From Hordeum vulgare subsp. vulgare (taxonomy: Eukaryota; Streptophyta; Magnoliopsida; Poales; Poaceae), in assembly GCF_904849725.1 (NCBI RefSeq), contig NC_058524.1, forward strand, positions 546,533,763 to 546,597,762: a stretch of DNA of 64,000 nt, written 5' to 3'. The position numbers were made by a program, and so were the translations under genes. Position 1 is the first letter of the stretch. Each line of letters opens with the position of its first letter. Positions 24,859-36,345 of the stretch are shown in pieces. The notes beneath the pieces were generated by a model. It did not search any database. It was not told where the DNA came from and saw nothing but the letters and a program-made list of their open reading frames with translations.

Positions 24859-24941
24859 TTTTTTTTGTAATTTTCAGCGAAACAACAAGAAACAAAAAGA
24901 TTCAATTGCAAGATCTAAAGATATACCTTCAATCACTAACC

Positions 24942-24959
24942 TCCCCGGCAACGGCACCA
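24942..24959 (-). other. Primer-binding site of element B (tRNA-Asp type)
   Basis: The minus strand reads TGGTGCCGTTGCCGGGGA, one mismatch to the tRNA-Asp(GUC) complement, ten bases from the LTR. Confidence 0.85.
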
Positions 24960-24969
24960 GAATAGAGCT

Positions 24970-26623
24970 TGATGTCTACTACGCAACCTTCTCCTTGTAG
25001 ACGTTGTTGGGCCTCCAAGTGCAGAGGTTTGTAGGACAGTAGCAATTTTCCTTCAAGTGGGTGACCTAAGGTTTATCAATCCGCGGGAGGCGTAGGATGA
25101 AGATGGTCTCTCTCGAGCAACCCTGCACCCTAATAACAAAGAGTCTCTTGTGTCCCCAACACACCTAATACAATGGTAAGTTGTATAGGTGCACTAGTTC
25201 GGCGAAGAGATGGTGATACAAGTGCAATATGGATGGTGGATATAGGTTTTTGTAATCCGGAATTACAAAAACAGCAAGGTAACAAATGGTAAAAGTGAGC
25301 ACGAACGATATTGCAATGCGTGGAAACAAGGCCTAGGGTTCATACTTTCACTAGTGAAGTTCTATCAACAATGATAACATAATTGGATCATATAACTAGC
25401 CCTCAACATGCAACAAAGAGTCACTCCAAAGTCACTAATAGCGGGGAACAAACGAAGAGATTATTGTCGGGTACGAAACCACCACAAAGTTATTCTTTCT
25501 GATCGATCTATTCAAGAGTTCGTACTAGAATAACACCTTAAGATACATATCAACCAAGACCCTGATGTCACCTAGATACTCCATTGTCACCTCAAGTATC
25601 CGTGGGCATGATTATATGATATGCATCACATAATCTCAGAATCATCTATTCAACCAACACATAGAACTTCAAAGAGTGCCCCAAAGTTTCTACCAGAGAG
25701 TCAAAACGTGTGCCAACCCCTGTGCATAGGTTCCCAATGTGACGAACCCGCAAGTTGATCACCAAAACATACATCAAGTACTTACATGAATCCACGTGTG
25801 CCAACCCATATGCATAGGTTCCCAATTGTCACAAACCCGCAAGTTGATCACAGCAGATAGACACGTGCAAGACATACATCAAGTGTTCTCAAAGACTCAA
25901 TCCGATAAGATAAATCCAAAGGGGAAACTCAATTCATTACAAGAGGGAGAGGGGGAAGAACATCATAAGATCCAACTATAGTAGCAAAGCCCATGGTACA
26001 TCGAGATCAAGACATCTCAAGAACACAAGAGAGAGAGATCAAACACATAGCTACTGGTACATACCCTCAGCCCCGAGGGTGAACTACTCCCTCCTCGCCA
26101 TGGAGATCGCCGGGATGATGAAGATGGCCACCGGAGATGGATTCCCCCTCCGGCAGGGTGCCGGAACAGGCTCCAGATTGGTTTTTGGTGGCTACAGAGG
26201 CTTGCGGCAGCGGAACTCCCGATCTAGGTTTCATTTTGGAGGTTTGTGAATTTATAGGAATTTATGGTGGTGGAATTACGTCGGTTGGGCCCACGAGGAG
26301 GTCACAAGCCTGGTCGCCACCACCTAGGGGGTGGTGGCGCCGTCAGGGCTTGTGACTCCCTCGTGGCTCTTCTGGCCTTCTTTCAAACCTTCGGGGGTCT
26401 CTTTTGGTCCAGAAAAAATCATCGTAAAGTTTCATTCCATTTGGACTCTGTCTGAAAATGGGCCAAAAACACGGAAAAAACAGAAACTGGCACTTGGCAC
26501 TGAGTTAATAGGTTAGTCCCAAAAAAGATATAAAATAGCATATTCATGCATATAAAACATCCAAAGTTGACAAGATAATAGCATGGAAACATCAAAAATT
26601 ACACATACGTTGGAGACGTATCA
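24970..26623 (-). repeat. Element B 5' LTR
   Basis: Partner of 19742-21394. The hairpin arms GTCACAAGCC (26301-26310) and GGCTTGTGAC (26347-26356) pair perfectly over ten bases. Confidence 0.95.
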
Positions 26624-27520
26624 CACCCCACTGACTGAAATAATCCTTGTATTGCGGACGGAATAATTTGTCCCTAGTGATCTTCATTCTCGGTAGGTAG
26701 CTCATATGTATGTTCCTTAGGCATGATTTATTCTAAGGCAAATTCTCTGTGAGGTATATATTTTGGCCTTGTATGTTGCACATATATTCTGCCTTTGACT
26801 CATTCTTCATTCCTGACATATGCGGTGCTGCTATTCTGAATACCAGGCAATTGACTTGGCTTGACTCTTGTTGAATCTGGATTATTGGGTATTATCCAAG
26901 TTGCATGCTGATCTTCCTAGACAACTCTTGCAGATGGATCCAGTCGGTGCGGGAAAATGAAACCGACTAAAGAAACGAGAACCGCAAAAAACAAAAGGCA
27001 AATAAAGCTCAAGTATTGCGGACCTTATACTCATGGCCAAGGATTCACTAGTATAACTAATATAGTGCACTCGATGTACCTCTAAGAATTTAGAAGCAAA
27101 ACCACACAATGCTCCTGGTAGCACTGGTGTCAAGCTCCTACTATTTCCTTATGGAACATCACTCCCAATACAGGACCATAGCCAAAATGGCTTAGTCAAC
27201 GATTGGGGAAAGACGAAATTTATAAGTGCTTCCCAAAGGAAACTAGAGTAAAGAGAGAAATGTCATGGCTAGCAAACAGGGTAAGGATATCTAGTTTACC
27301 TAGGGGTTTCAGGGCTCATGGGTCGTTTCCCGGTGCAGGCATTTCACACTGGAGGCAAGGGCCACGAGAGTTGGGGTCTGATGAAGCCGAAAACCTATGG
27401 GGTTGCCTTATGATCAATAGTAGCCGTGCCAGGTGGCAAAGATGGCTGAAATCCATCTAGGCCTTCTACTGAACACAAGACAGTGGAGTCTGGCTAGGGT
27501 AACCTATAGTCAGCCTGGAT
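26624..27520 (-). other. Element E internal domain, right part (non-coding)
   Basis: About 0.9 kb from the B insertion to the primer site. No coding frame supported on either strand. Confidence 0.65.
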
Positions 27521-27532
27521 GCTCTGATACCA
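27521..27532 (-). other. Primer-binding site of element E (initiator tRNA-Met)
   Basis: The minus strand reads TGGTATCAGAGC, the standard plant initiator-Met primer site, five bases from the LTR end. Confidence 0.9.
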
Positions 27533-27537
27533 TTCGT

Positions 27538-30500
27538 TGTGGCACTCCGCCTGATTACCACTGTAGCCATACGGTCGCCGCGCATACCAGCCCAGGAAAT
27601 CACTCTGGCATGCACGTTTACAACAAGTATCATGAACACATGCATTTCTATCAATGAATATAATAGTTTTACATGATGAACTACAAGGGTGATGGCAACG
27701 GGAAAAAGCTCTATCTAAGGCAGCATGGTCCTGGTGCGGCTCCAATCCATAGGGATCAGACTTGGTTACGCTGCTAGCCCGCGAACGCTCTATCTCCTTG
27801 ACGACGGACGGTGGATCCTTATGTGAACCTGGCCTTGTTAATAGCCGCTGAGTACTTTTGAATGTACTCGCAAGCAAACCAAACTAACATATACACTAAG
27901 CAATGCAATCTATGGCATTCAAGCATGGATTTGTTATTAGAGCAATATTAATTATCATTACATAGCATACATAGCTAGCAGTATTATTTATCAAGGTATA
28001 ACAGGATTATCCAACAAGATAACTTCTAAAGTAATTACGATAAGTTAAAGCATATTAGGTAAATGATTATACTCCGACTATTCTCACGATCCAATCTGAA
28101 TCTGATCCAAATCCAATCCAACTCAAGTGGTCCTCCGACCACTCATCTCATAGCCATCCCATGTCTAACATGCTATACACCTGACATATTCCGATGTCTG
28201 CACAAGATGAGCTATTTCATCATTATTGTCACTGATATAGTTGACCCCCTACTGAGGTCTAGATGGGTTGTGCAATACCGTGGACACGGCTATTCGAATA
28301 GATTTGACACTCTACAGAGGTTGCACACTTTACCCACACCATGGAGCACTGACATCATGATCCCATTCGGGTGGACCAGTGTTGCTCCAACGAAACTTGC
28401 CTCACACATGACTCTTTCATCATACCACCGACATTCATCCTCCCCCGGAGTCCTGCCATGAGTGGATTTGTGTCCTCATGACACCTGCCACTGCCGTGGC
28501 CAAATTAAACTGTCCCAACCGGGGACGGGTACCCAAACAACTCAACTGGGCTCACAGGATTATCACCGCCTACCTGATCAGGGTAGCACGCGTGCATAAC
28601 CCTCCCTCTTTGGAGGTACCGATGAAAGGTCACGCGATCAGCCCAAGTCACGACTGTCCCATACTGGGAAATGTGGTTGCATGAATATGCTCGGACATGT
28701 GACTCCCGATCAACCAACTAGGTTTGGTTTTAACAACATATTTATCAAGCATGGTTGTTTATCAATAATAACTTAACATGATGATAACTGTGGTAGAAAC
28801 ACAACAACCTATCTCCATATCACCATGAGTTATTAATAAGACATGATGTAAATGATAAGTTATTACTTTACAAGTTCTAGCTGTAAATTAGACCCTCAGA
28901 ACCCTTGTATAAAATCGGTAGCCACCAAAACGGTCTTTACAACACATATCTGGGACATTACCGGAATAACTCAATCCCGGCTCAAGACGGCTGGAAAGAA
29001 GCTTAGAGCATGACGCGGTGTTGATAAGAAGAATTTAGCAGTTCCCTAAGATGGCCGAAGAACAGCTCACAGCATAGGGTCACTGCCACGGAAAGAAATT
29101 CAACAGCTGCCTGCGATGGATGAAAAGCTGCTCAGAACACGGGTCTCTTGCTGACAAGAGAAATATAAAGTCGGCATCCACCCCGGACGGCCGAAAGCAG
29201 CTCAGACTCACGTGTGGTGCCGTCATTGAAGAAAGTGGGAGCAAGGGTTCGTCACCATCTCATACAACACACTACTATGCACCCAGACATAAGCATTTTA
29301 GTTTAAATATGCAAGAACATCATAGAGCAAAGCTTGAGGGCATATATTAGATGGCCGTCTTGCATGGGGTCGAAGAATACTCCCGGAAGAGGTGCGGAGA
29401 GTCCGCGGAAGGGATCGCCAGGAACTATTCTCTCTCGAAGAAGGTTGATGGAAGGGCAAGGGGAACATGGTCATTTTCACCATGTGAACACATAACAAAA
29501 ATGATACCAACATGAAGGGATCGACGAGACAAAGACATGGGCGTTGGTTTCACCTGAATCGGAGTCACGAGCAAAAAGGTATAAGTGTTCGAAGAAGAAA
29601 GTCCAATCTGCAATTAAAATAATTGCCATCGGGCCCATGAGAGCATAGCCACTGGCGCCTTCTGAGAAATACGTTTCCCAGAGGGGGGAAACGCACCGGG
29701 CGCCTGACGCCTCCACTTATCCAGCTGGACCGGCCCTTAGTCATTGACAGGCGGGTCCCACCCCATCCTCTCTCTCCTCCCGTTCTCTTTCTTCTTCCCC
29801 TCGACAGGAGCAGGGGAGGCGAGCAGAGGTGTGGCCGGCGTCGGGCCCCGGCGTCTCAGGCGGACTCCGGCCAGGGTGAGGCCATGGACGGCTGTGCCGG
29901 CGAGCGCCGTGTCCATTGGGAAGTCACACGGGCAGCAGGGGGCCTGGTGGCGCGGCGACGTGCGGTGGCAGAGGCTCGGCTTCGGCGCAATTCCGGCAAC
30001 CTTGGGGTCCTCTAGAGTGGTCGAATGGGTGGGCAGACTCACGAGGGGATGGCGCATCCGGGGAAATGCTCGGGTGGACCAGGGACAGACGGATTGGAGA
30101 TTGGAACCAGAGGCCGACGGCCATGGCGGCCATTGGCGGCGAAGAGAGCTTGGGATGCTCGGGGAAAGCGGGGGCTGGGCTGCTTGATAGGAGGGTGCAC
30201 TCGGGGCGCCTTAAATAGCCGATGGAGGAAGCTGCTCGATGCTCGCCGAAGCTCCGAAAGCTCACTGTTGCCATGGCCGGATCTTTGTGGACAATCCATG
30301 GCGGCAGAGGAGGCCAGGAGCTAGGGGACAAGGGGGAAGAGGGTTCTGGACGGCGCACGCAAGTGGTGGAGACTTCCCTACGCTCGAAGATGAGATGCGA
30401 CCTGCTGGAAGCGACCGAACGGCGGTTGTGGCCACAATGCACCGATTTGGCACGCTCTTCTTGTGGTCACGCCGTCACCGCGTGTCCAAGACACTAGATG

Positions 30501-31777
30501 GCTCTAGGACCTTGTGAAACATGTTGCTTACTGGTCGAAGATATGAACTGAGGGGGTTTGAATGGAAGTAAAGGCAAAGAATGAATGATTTGAGCTGACA
30601 TCCAATTTGAGCAGAAGGTGTTTGACAGGTGGCACGGCCACCACAGTGCTCACCTTGGCCTGATCTTAGGCAAAGAGTGATCAATCACTAGGGTGACCAT
30701 TCTTACCAAAATTCAGCACCAATGGATTGCTCTAGATGGCACCTCCTTTGCAAACTTGCAAACTGGCCAGAAATGAAAAAGGACTTGCTGGTACAAATTG
30801 GCTAGATGAAAATGGCTTAAATTCTATGGAGATAAGTCATTTGAATATATGAAGCTACTGTGAAAATTTCATACCATTTGGGGACACCAAAATGGAACTA
30901 CCTTCACAGTGCTTTCAAATGGACAGGAACTTGGGAAAATTACTGAGGCAAAATGGGTAGACGGATTGAGATATTTTTGGAGAACAATTGTAATATATCA
31001 TATTGCATCACCGTGCAAAATTTCAGCCCAAGGAGATCAAGGAATCAAGCAATTCCTTTGAAAATTGCCCAATTGGACAGAATTTGCAAATTGATGTTGT
31101 GCTCAAAATTTGAACTATGAAACTTGGGATATTGATGGAAATGGATAATATATGGATAGAAGAAGCTCCACAATTTATTTGGGATTTTTCCTGGTTACCA
31201 AAATGGTAGTTCCTTTAGAAAGTGCCCAAAAAGCAATATTGGCATTAAATAGGAAAAGGAAATTTTCCCTCATCTAATAATGGCCAAAATTTAATGGGAG
31301 GTCGATATGATCACAAAGAATATCTCCACAAGTTTTCATGAACTTTGGAGATGGATAGATATTTTCCTGGATTTAATTCCTTCAACTGGCAGATAAAGGA
31401 ATTAATTATAAATGAAAAATATTGCAAATGACTTAGCAATATTTTTGCATATCCAGGGTTTAAAAATAAGGGACGATCACTGGTAAAAGGTTTGGGAGCC
31501 AACAGGGCAAAGAAAATTGGGGTTTATGTGAAACTGAAAGGATTAGGGTTTCCCTTCCGGCAATTCGGAAGGTATGGTTTTGACGGCAAATCCGTGAGAA
31601 AAGATCTTGGGTGGCAAGATTGGATTGAGGCGAATCTTTGGTTGGGTAAGGAAGGCAAGTATAGATGACCATCTTCATATACCCAGGAATGAAAGAAATC
31701 CGATAACACCGAGAAATAAGACGGGAGTCAAATCCCGAAAATGAAAAAAAACAGGGAGCGAAAACCAGGGTGTTACA
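27538..31777 (-). repeat. Element E 5' LTR, full length
   Basis: 4,240 bp, TGTGGCACTCC to GGGTGTTACA on the plus strand. It contains the 1.5-kb segment missing from the other LTR, an intact copy of the C target site near 31126, and a GC-rich block at about 29740-30500. No protein-coding gene is supported inside it. Confidence 0.9.
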
Positions 31778-31778
31778 C

Positions 31779-32943
31779 ATGCCTCCCAAGACGAGCAAAA
31801 TTTGTGGTTGGGTGAGGTCCCAAGAATCTATTCTTACCTTGGAAAACCTTGTCACCGAAGGTCTTTTGCCGGCTCAGAACGTAATTAGTTGGCGGGCGCG
31901 TGACGAAGAAAACTCCCCTCAACCCAAGCAAGGGGAGATAATTTGTTTCACTCACCATGTGTAGAGGGGATTTTGGCCACCTGACTCAAAATTCTTCAGG
32001 GATCTCCTTCACTTTTGTAACCTTGGGCCTCAAGATATTGGTCCCAACTCAATGATTAGTATTTGTAAGTTCCAGGTACTCTGCGAAGTGTACCTTCAGG
32101 TTGAGCCATGTGTGACTCTCTTTAGAGAGTTTTTCTATCTTAATCGTCAAAATGAAAGTAAGGATGGCCCGAGTGTGGAACTTGGTGGTGTTTCCATACA
32201 AAGGAGAAAGAATAGTCATTTCCGTGAGACCAAACTGGCGAGTCATCCAAAAGTATGGAATAAGACTTGGTTCTACTATAAAAACACCACTCCTATGGAC
32301 CAGAATCCACTGTCGGGTTATAGATTGGACCAGCTTGGACCCAATCAAGAATTTCCGGCTTGGCCAACCTAAGAGGAGAGGAAATTGCTAGCCCCGATGC
32401 TATTGAAGTTAAGAGGCCTCAATGCCAATGGACTCACTGGGATCGACCTGATCCGATGTTGGATTACCTCGCATATTCAACCCGTTAGTATAAGGAGCGA
32501 CTTAATGTGCAACCACACCGACGAGTTGAAGGATGCGCAACACTTTAGCAAGATAGACTTGACTGAAAAAGCCATTAATAAGCTGACCAAGACATTATTT
32601 TCTCACTCTAAAGAAAAGTGTAGCACAACCGGCTTGGCTCCATTCTGCTTGAAGAATCCAGTCCCTCGAGTATGTATTTTGGCAATCTTTGTCTAGTTTC
32701 TTCTTTCAACTCTATTTGGTGCTCCGTACTTATTTCCCAGCTCATATTTCTGCAGGCTGGCTCTGATTTCTGGAAAGCCATTTCCAAGGCTTCTGCACCT
32801 TGTTCAAGCCATCAAAAATAAAAGGCTCCCGAGTCATCTTCAGGAGAGGAATCAGAGGTAGAACTCAATTCTCTTGGTTGTTTGCTTATCGAACTTGCTG
32901 ATGCGTCCTTTTATCACGAGAACACAGAGACTAGTCAAGTCGG
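31779..32943 (+). pseudogene. Element F gag-like gene, 5' part
   Basis: Starts at the ATG within the target duplication (31779) as MPPKTSKICGWVRSQES and continues through WRARDEENSPQPKQGEIICF, a stop at about 31962-31964, a stretch with KFFRDLLHF and WNKTWFYYKNTTP in shifting frames, then LNANGLTGIDLIRCWITSHIQPVS. It ends at a predicted splice donor, and the next exon reads AGSDFWKAISKAS. This pattern matches the gag-like first gene of certain large grass gypsy elements often labelled putative gypsy-type transposon protein. Several stops and frameshifts are present. Element A interrupts it at 32949 and E cuts it from its leader. Confidence 0.65.
32670..32755 (+). other. Predicted intron 1 in the F gag-like gene
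   Basis: Donor CGA/GTATGT and acceptor TTTCTGCAG/GCT, 86 bp, phase 0. Splicing joins two stretches that fit the recalled homologues (an FW motif follows). Confidence 0.55.
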
Positions 32944-32948
32944 CGATG

Positions 32949-34464
32949 TGATACGTCCATTTTGCATCATGCTTTCATGTTGATATTTATTGCTTTTTGG
33001 GCTGTTATATTACTTGTGGTACCATATTTATGCCTTTTCTCTCTTATTTTGCTAGGTTTATTTGAAGAGGGAGAATTCAGGCAGCTGGAATTCTGGACTG
33101 GAAAAGGAGCAAATCCTAGTCCACTATTCTGCACATCTCCAAATGCCCTAAAAATTTACGTGGATTTTTTCTGGAATATATTAAAAATACTGGGCGAAAG
33201 AACTACCGGAGGGGGGCCACCAGGGCCCCACAAGCCCCCACTCCGCCACCACCCCCCTGGTGGCGGTGGGCAAGCTTGTGGGCTGCCTGAAGGCCCACTA
33301 GCCCCCCTCTTTTGCTATATGAAGTGTCCTGGTCCAGAAAAAATCAATCGGGAGCTTTTTCGTGGTTTCGCCACCGCCACGAGGCGGAACTTGAGCAGAT
33401 CCAATCTAGAGCTCCGGCAGGACGATCCTGCGAGGGAAATTTCCCTCCCAGAGGGGGAAATCATCGCCATCGTCATCACCAACACTCCTCTCGTCGGAGG
33501 GGAGGCATCTTCATCAGCACCATCTCCTCTCCAATCCCTAGTTCATCTCTTGTAACCAACGTTTGTCTCGCGACTCCGGTTGGTACTTGTAAGGTTGCTA
33601 GTAGTGTTGATTACTCTTTGTAGTTGATGCTAGTTGGATTACTTGGTGGAAGAGTTTATGTTCAGATCCTTGATGCTATTCATTACACCTCTGATCATGA
33701 TTATGATTATGTTTTGTGAGTAGTTACTTTTGTTCCTGAGGACATGGGATAAGTCATGTTAATAATAGTCATGTGAATTTGATATTCGTTCGGTATTTTG
33801 TTATGCTGTATGTTATTTTTCCTCTAGTGGTGTTATGTGAATGTCGACTACATAACACTTCACCATATTTGGGCCTAGAGGAAGGCATTGGGAAGTAGTA
33901 AGTAGATGATGGGTTGCTGGAGTGACAGAAGCTTAAACCCCAGTCTATGCGTTGCTTCGTGAGGGGCTGATTTGGATCCACTAGTTTAACGCTATGGTTA
34001 GACTTTTTCTTAATTCTTATTTTGTAGTTGCGGATGCTTGCGAGAGAGGTTAATCATAAGTGGGATGCTTGTCCAAGTAAGGGTAGTACCCAAGCGCCGG
34101 TCCACCCACATATCAAACTATCAAAGTAACGAACGTGAATCATATGAACATGATGAAACTAGCATGACAGGAATTCCCGTGTGTCCTCGGGAGCGTTTTT
34201 CCTCCTATAAGACTTTGTTCAGGCTTGTCCCTTGCTACAAAAGGGATTGGGCCACTTGCTGCACCATTTCTACTACTTGTTACTTGTTACTTTTTGCTCG
34301 CTACATTTCACCTCGCTACACAATCACTTGTTACCGCTACTTTCAGTGCTTGTAGTTATTACCTTGCTGAAATCCGTTTATCAGAGCCTTCTGCTCCTCG
34401 TTGGGTTCGACACTCTTACTTATCGAAAGGACTACGATTGATCCCCTATACTTGTGGGTCATCA
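32949..34464 (+). repeat. Element A 5' LTR
   Basis: TGATACGTCCATTTTGC to GGGTCATCA. The core at 33159-33350 holds GGATTTTTTCTGGAATAT, a two-part hairpin (33227-33235 with 33274-33282; 33243-33251 with 33258-33266), a TATA-like CTATATGAAG near 33315, then CCAGAAAAAATC. Confidence 0.95.
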
Positions 34465-34475
34465 AGACTCTTTTA

Positions 34476-34493
34476 TGGCACCGTTGCCGGGGA
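34476..34493 (+). other. Primer-binding site of element A (tRNA-Asp type)
   Basis: TGGCACCGTTGCCGGGGA, one mismatch to the tRNA-Asp(GUC) complement, twelve bases after the LTR. Confidence 0.85.
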
Positions 34494-34570
34494 GTAAAGC
34501 GCCTTTGGTAAGTGGAAATTGGTAAGGAAACATTTATATACCGGGCTGAAATTTATTGTCACTTGTCACT

Positions 34571-36345
34571 ATGGAAACTCTTCCTTTGAGGAGTTTGTTC
34601 GGGGTATCTTCACCATGAATGGAAGCACGATGAGTTTCTCCTCAACCTGTGGTACCTACTGAAAATATCTTTTATGAAATTCCTTTGGGTATGCTTGAGA
34701 AACTGCTGGCTAATCCTTTTATAGGAGATGGATCTTCACATCCAGACTTTCATCTAATCTATGTAGATGAAGTTTGTGGTTTATTTAAGCTTGCAGGTTT
34801 GCCCGAGGATGAGGTAAAGAAGAAAGTCTTTCCTTTATCTTTGAAGGATAAGGCATTAACATGGTATAGGCTCTGTGATGATGCTGGATCATGAGGCTAC
34901 AATCGGTTGAAATTGGAATTTCATCAAAAGTTCTATCCTATGCATTTAGTACATCGTGATCGGAACTTTATTTATAACTTTTGGCCTCGTGACAGGGAAA
35001 GCATAGCTCTAGCTTGGGGGAGGCTTAAATCAATGCTATATTCATGCCCCAATCATGAGCTCTCGAGAGAAATCATCACTCAAAACTTTTATGCTCGGCT
35101 TTCTCATGAAGATCGTACCATGCTTGACACTTCTTGTGCTGGTTCTTTTATGAAGAAGGATATTGATCACAAGTGGAATTTATTGGAGAGAATCAAACGC
35201 AACTCTGAAGATTGGGTTCTGGAGGAAGGTAAGGAGTCAGGTATGAATTTCCAGTTTGATTGCGTTAAATCTTTTGTTGAGACAAACACTTCTAGAGATT
35301 TTAGCGCTAAGTATGGACTTGACTATGAGATAGTAGCTTCTCTATGTAAATCATTTGCTGCTCATGTTGATCTTCCCAAAGAGAAGTTGTTTAAATATGA
35401 TCCTCCTGTAGAAAGCAACATAGCCAAAACCAATCTAGTTGAGGAGAAAATCATAGCTTTTAGTGATCCTGTTGTTCCTTATGCTTACACTGAGAAACCA
35501 CCATACCCTGCTAGGATAAAGGATTATTCTAAAGCTCCAACTGTGATACGTAGGGGTTACATTAGACCACTTGCACCCCCTGAGGATATTAGAGTTGAAC
35601 CTAGTGTGGCTATTATCAAAGATCTCTTAGCCGAAGACATAGATGGGCATGTTATCAAATTCTGTGAGGACTCCGCTAGAATTGCTAAACCTCACGTGAA
35701 AGACAAACACCGACGTGTAGTTGGCCTGCCCGTTGTTTCTGTTAAGATAGGAGATCACTCTTACCATGGTTTATGTGATCTGGGAGCTAGTGTTAGTGCA
35801 ATACCCCGTTCTCTATATGATGAAATCAAAGATAAGATTGCACCTGCTGAGTTAGAACCCATTGATGTCACTATTACGCTAGCTAATAGAGACACTATCT
35901 GCCCTGTGGGAATTGTGAGAGACGTAGAAGTCCTGTGTGGTAAGACGAAGTATCCTACTGATTTCCTCGTCCTTGGTACTGCACAATATAGCTTTTGTCC
36001 CATCATATTCGGTAGACCCTTTCTCAACACTGTCAGTGCTCACATTGATTGCATTAAGGAGACCGTCACAGTAAGTTTCGAGGGTGTGTCTCATGAATTT
36101 AACTTCTCCAAGTTTGGAAGACAACCCCATGAAAGAGAGTCGTCTGGTAGGGATGAAATCATTGCTCTTGCCTCTATTGTCGTACCTCCTACGGATCCTT
36201 TAGAGCAATATCTGCTTGAGCATGAAAATGATATGCATATGGAGGAGAGAGATGAGATAGATAAAATTGTCTTAGAACAATATCCTATTCTCAAGAATAA
36301 TCTGCATGTTGAACTGCTTGGGGATCCTCCCCCACCAAAGGGTGA
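34571..36345 (+). pseudogene. Element A gag-protease
   Basis: Frame from the ATG at 34571 with TGA at codon 16 (34616-34618), another TGA at 34634, and TGA in place of a Trp codon at 34892-34894. The remaining 34907-36345 frame is open. It holds the gag domain (NFWPRDRESIALAWGRLKSM, DIDHKWNLLERIK) and a retropepsin-like domain with LCDLGASVSAIP (catalytic Asp codon 35777-35779) and a downstream PIIFGRPFLNT. A one-base deletion near 36345 shifts out of the pol frame; S2 has the undeleted version. No zinc knuckle is visible, as is usual for this lineage. Confidence 0.88.

Larger units (their letters stand above)
19742..26623 (-). mobile_element. Sabrina-like non-autonomous gypsy element (B)
   Basis: Complete 6,882-bp insertion with perfect target duplication CACCC (19737-19741 and 26624-26628). 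The LTRs are 1,653 and 1,654 bp, with about ten differences in the first 260 bp. The primer site is a one-mismatch tRNA-Asp type. The 3.6-kb internal region holds one broken ORF of unknown function and nothing resembling protease, RT or integrase. I recall the same LTR and ORF as typical of the Sabrina family in wheat; not searched. Confidence 0.95.
5244..31777 (-). mobile_element. LARD-like non-autonomous LTR retrotransposon (E), hosting C and B
   Basis: Bounded by a perfect 5-bp target duplication CATGC (5239-5243 and 31778-31782). The LTR termini read, on the minus strand, TGTAACACCC to GCCACA. The right LTR is 27538-31777 (4,240 bp). The left LTR is 5244-7255 plus 17003-17653, split by element C and shortened by a 1.5-kb deletion. 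Orientation is set by a polypurine tract next to the left LTR and an initiator-Met primer site next to the right LTR. Without C and B, the internal domain is about 3.0 kb and codes for nothing I recognise. Long LTRs with a short non-coding centre match the large retrotransposon derivatives described in barley and relatives; a partner would have to supply all proteins. Confidence 0.9.

Noticed and set aside
29744..30517. Second set of GC-rich ORFs as a gene
   Set aside because: Same LTR block as 5880-6620, with the frames not conserved between copies.
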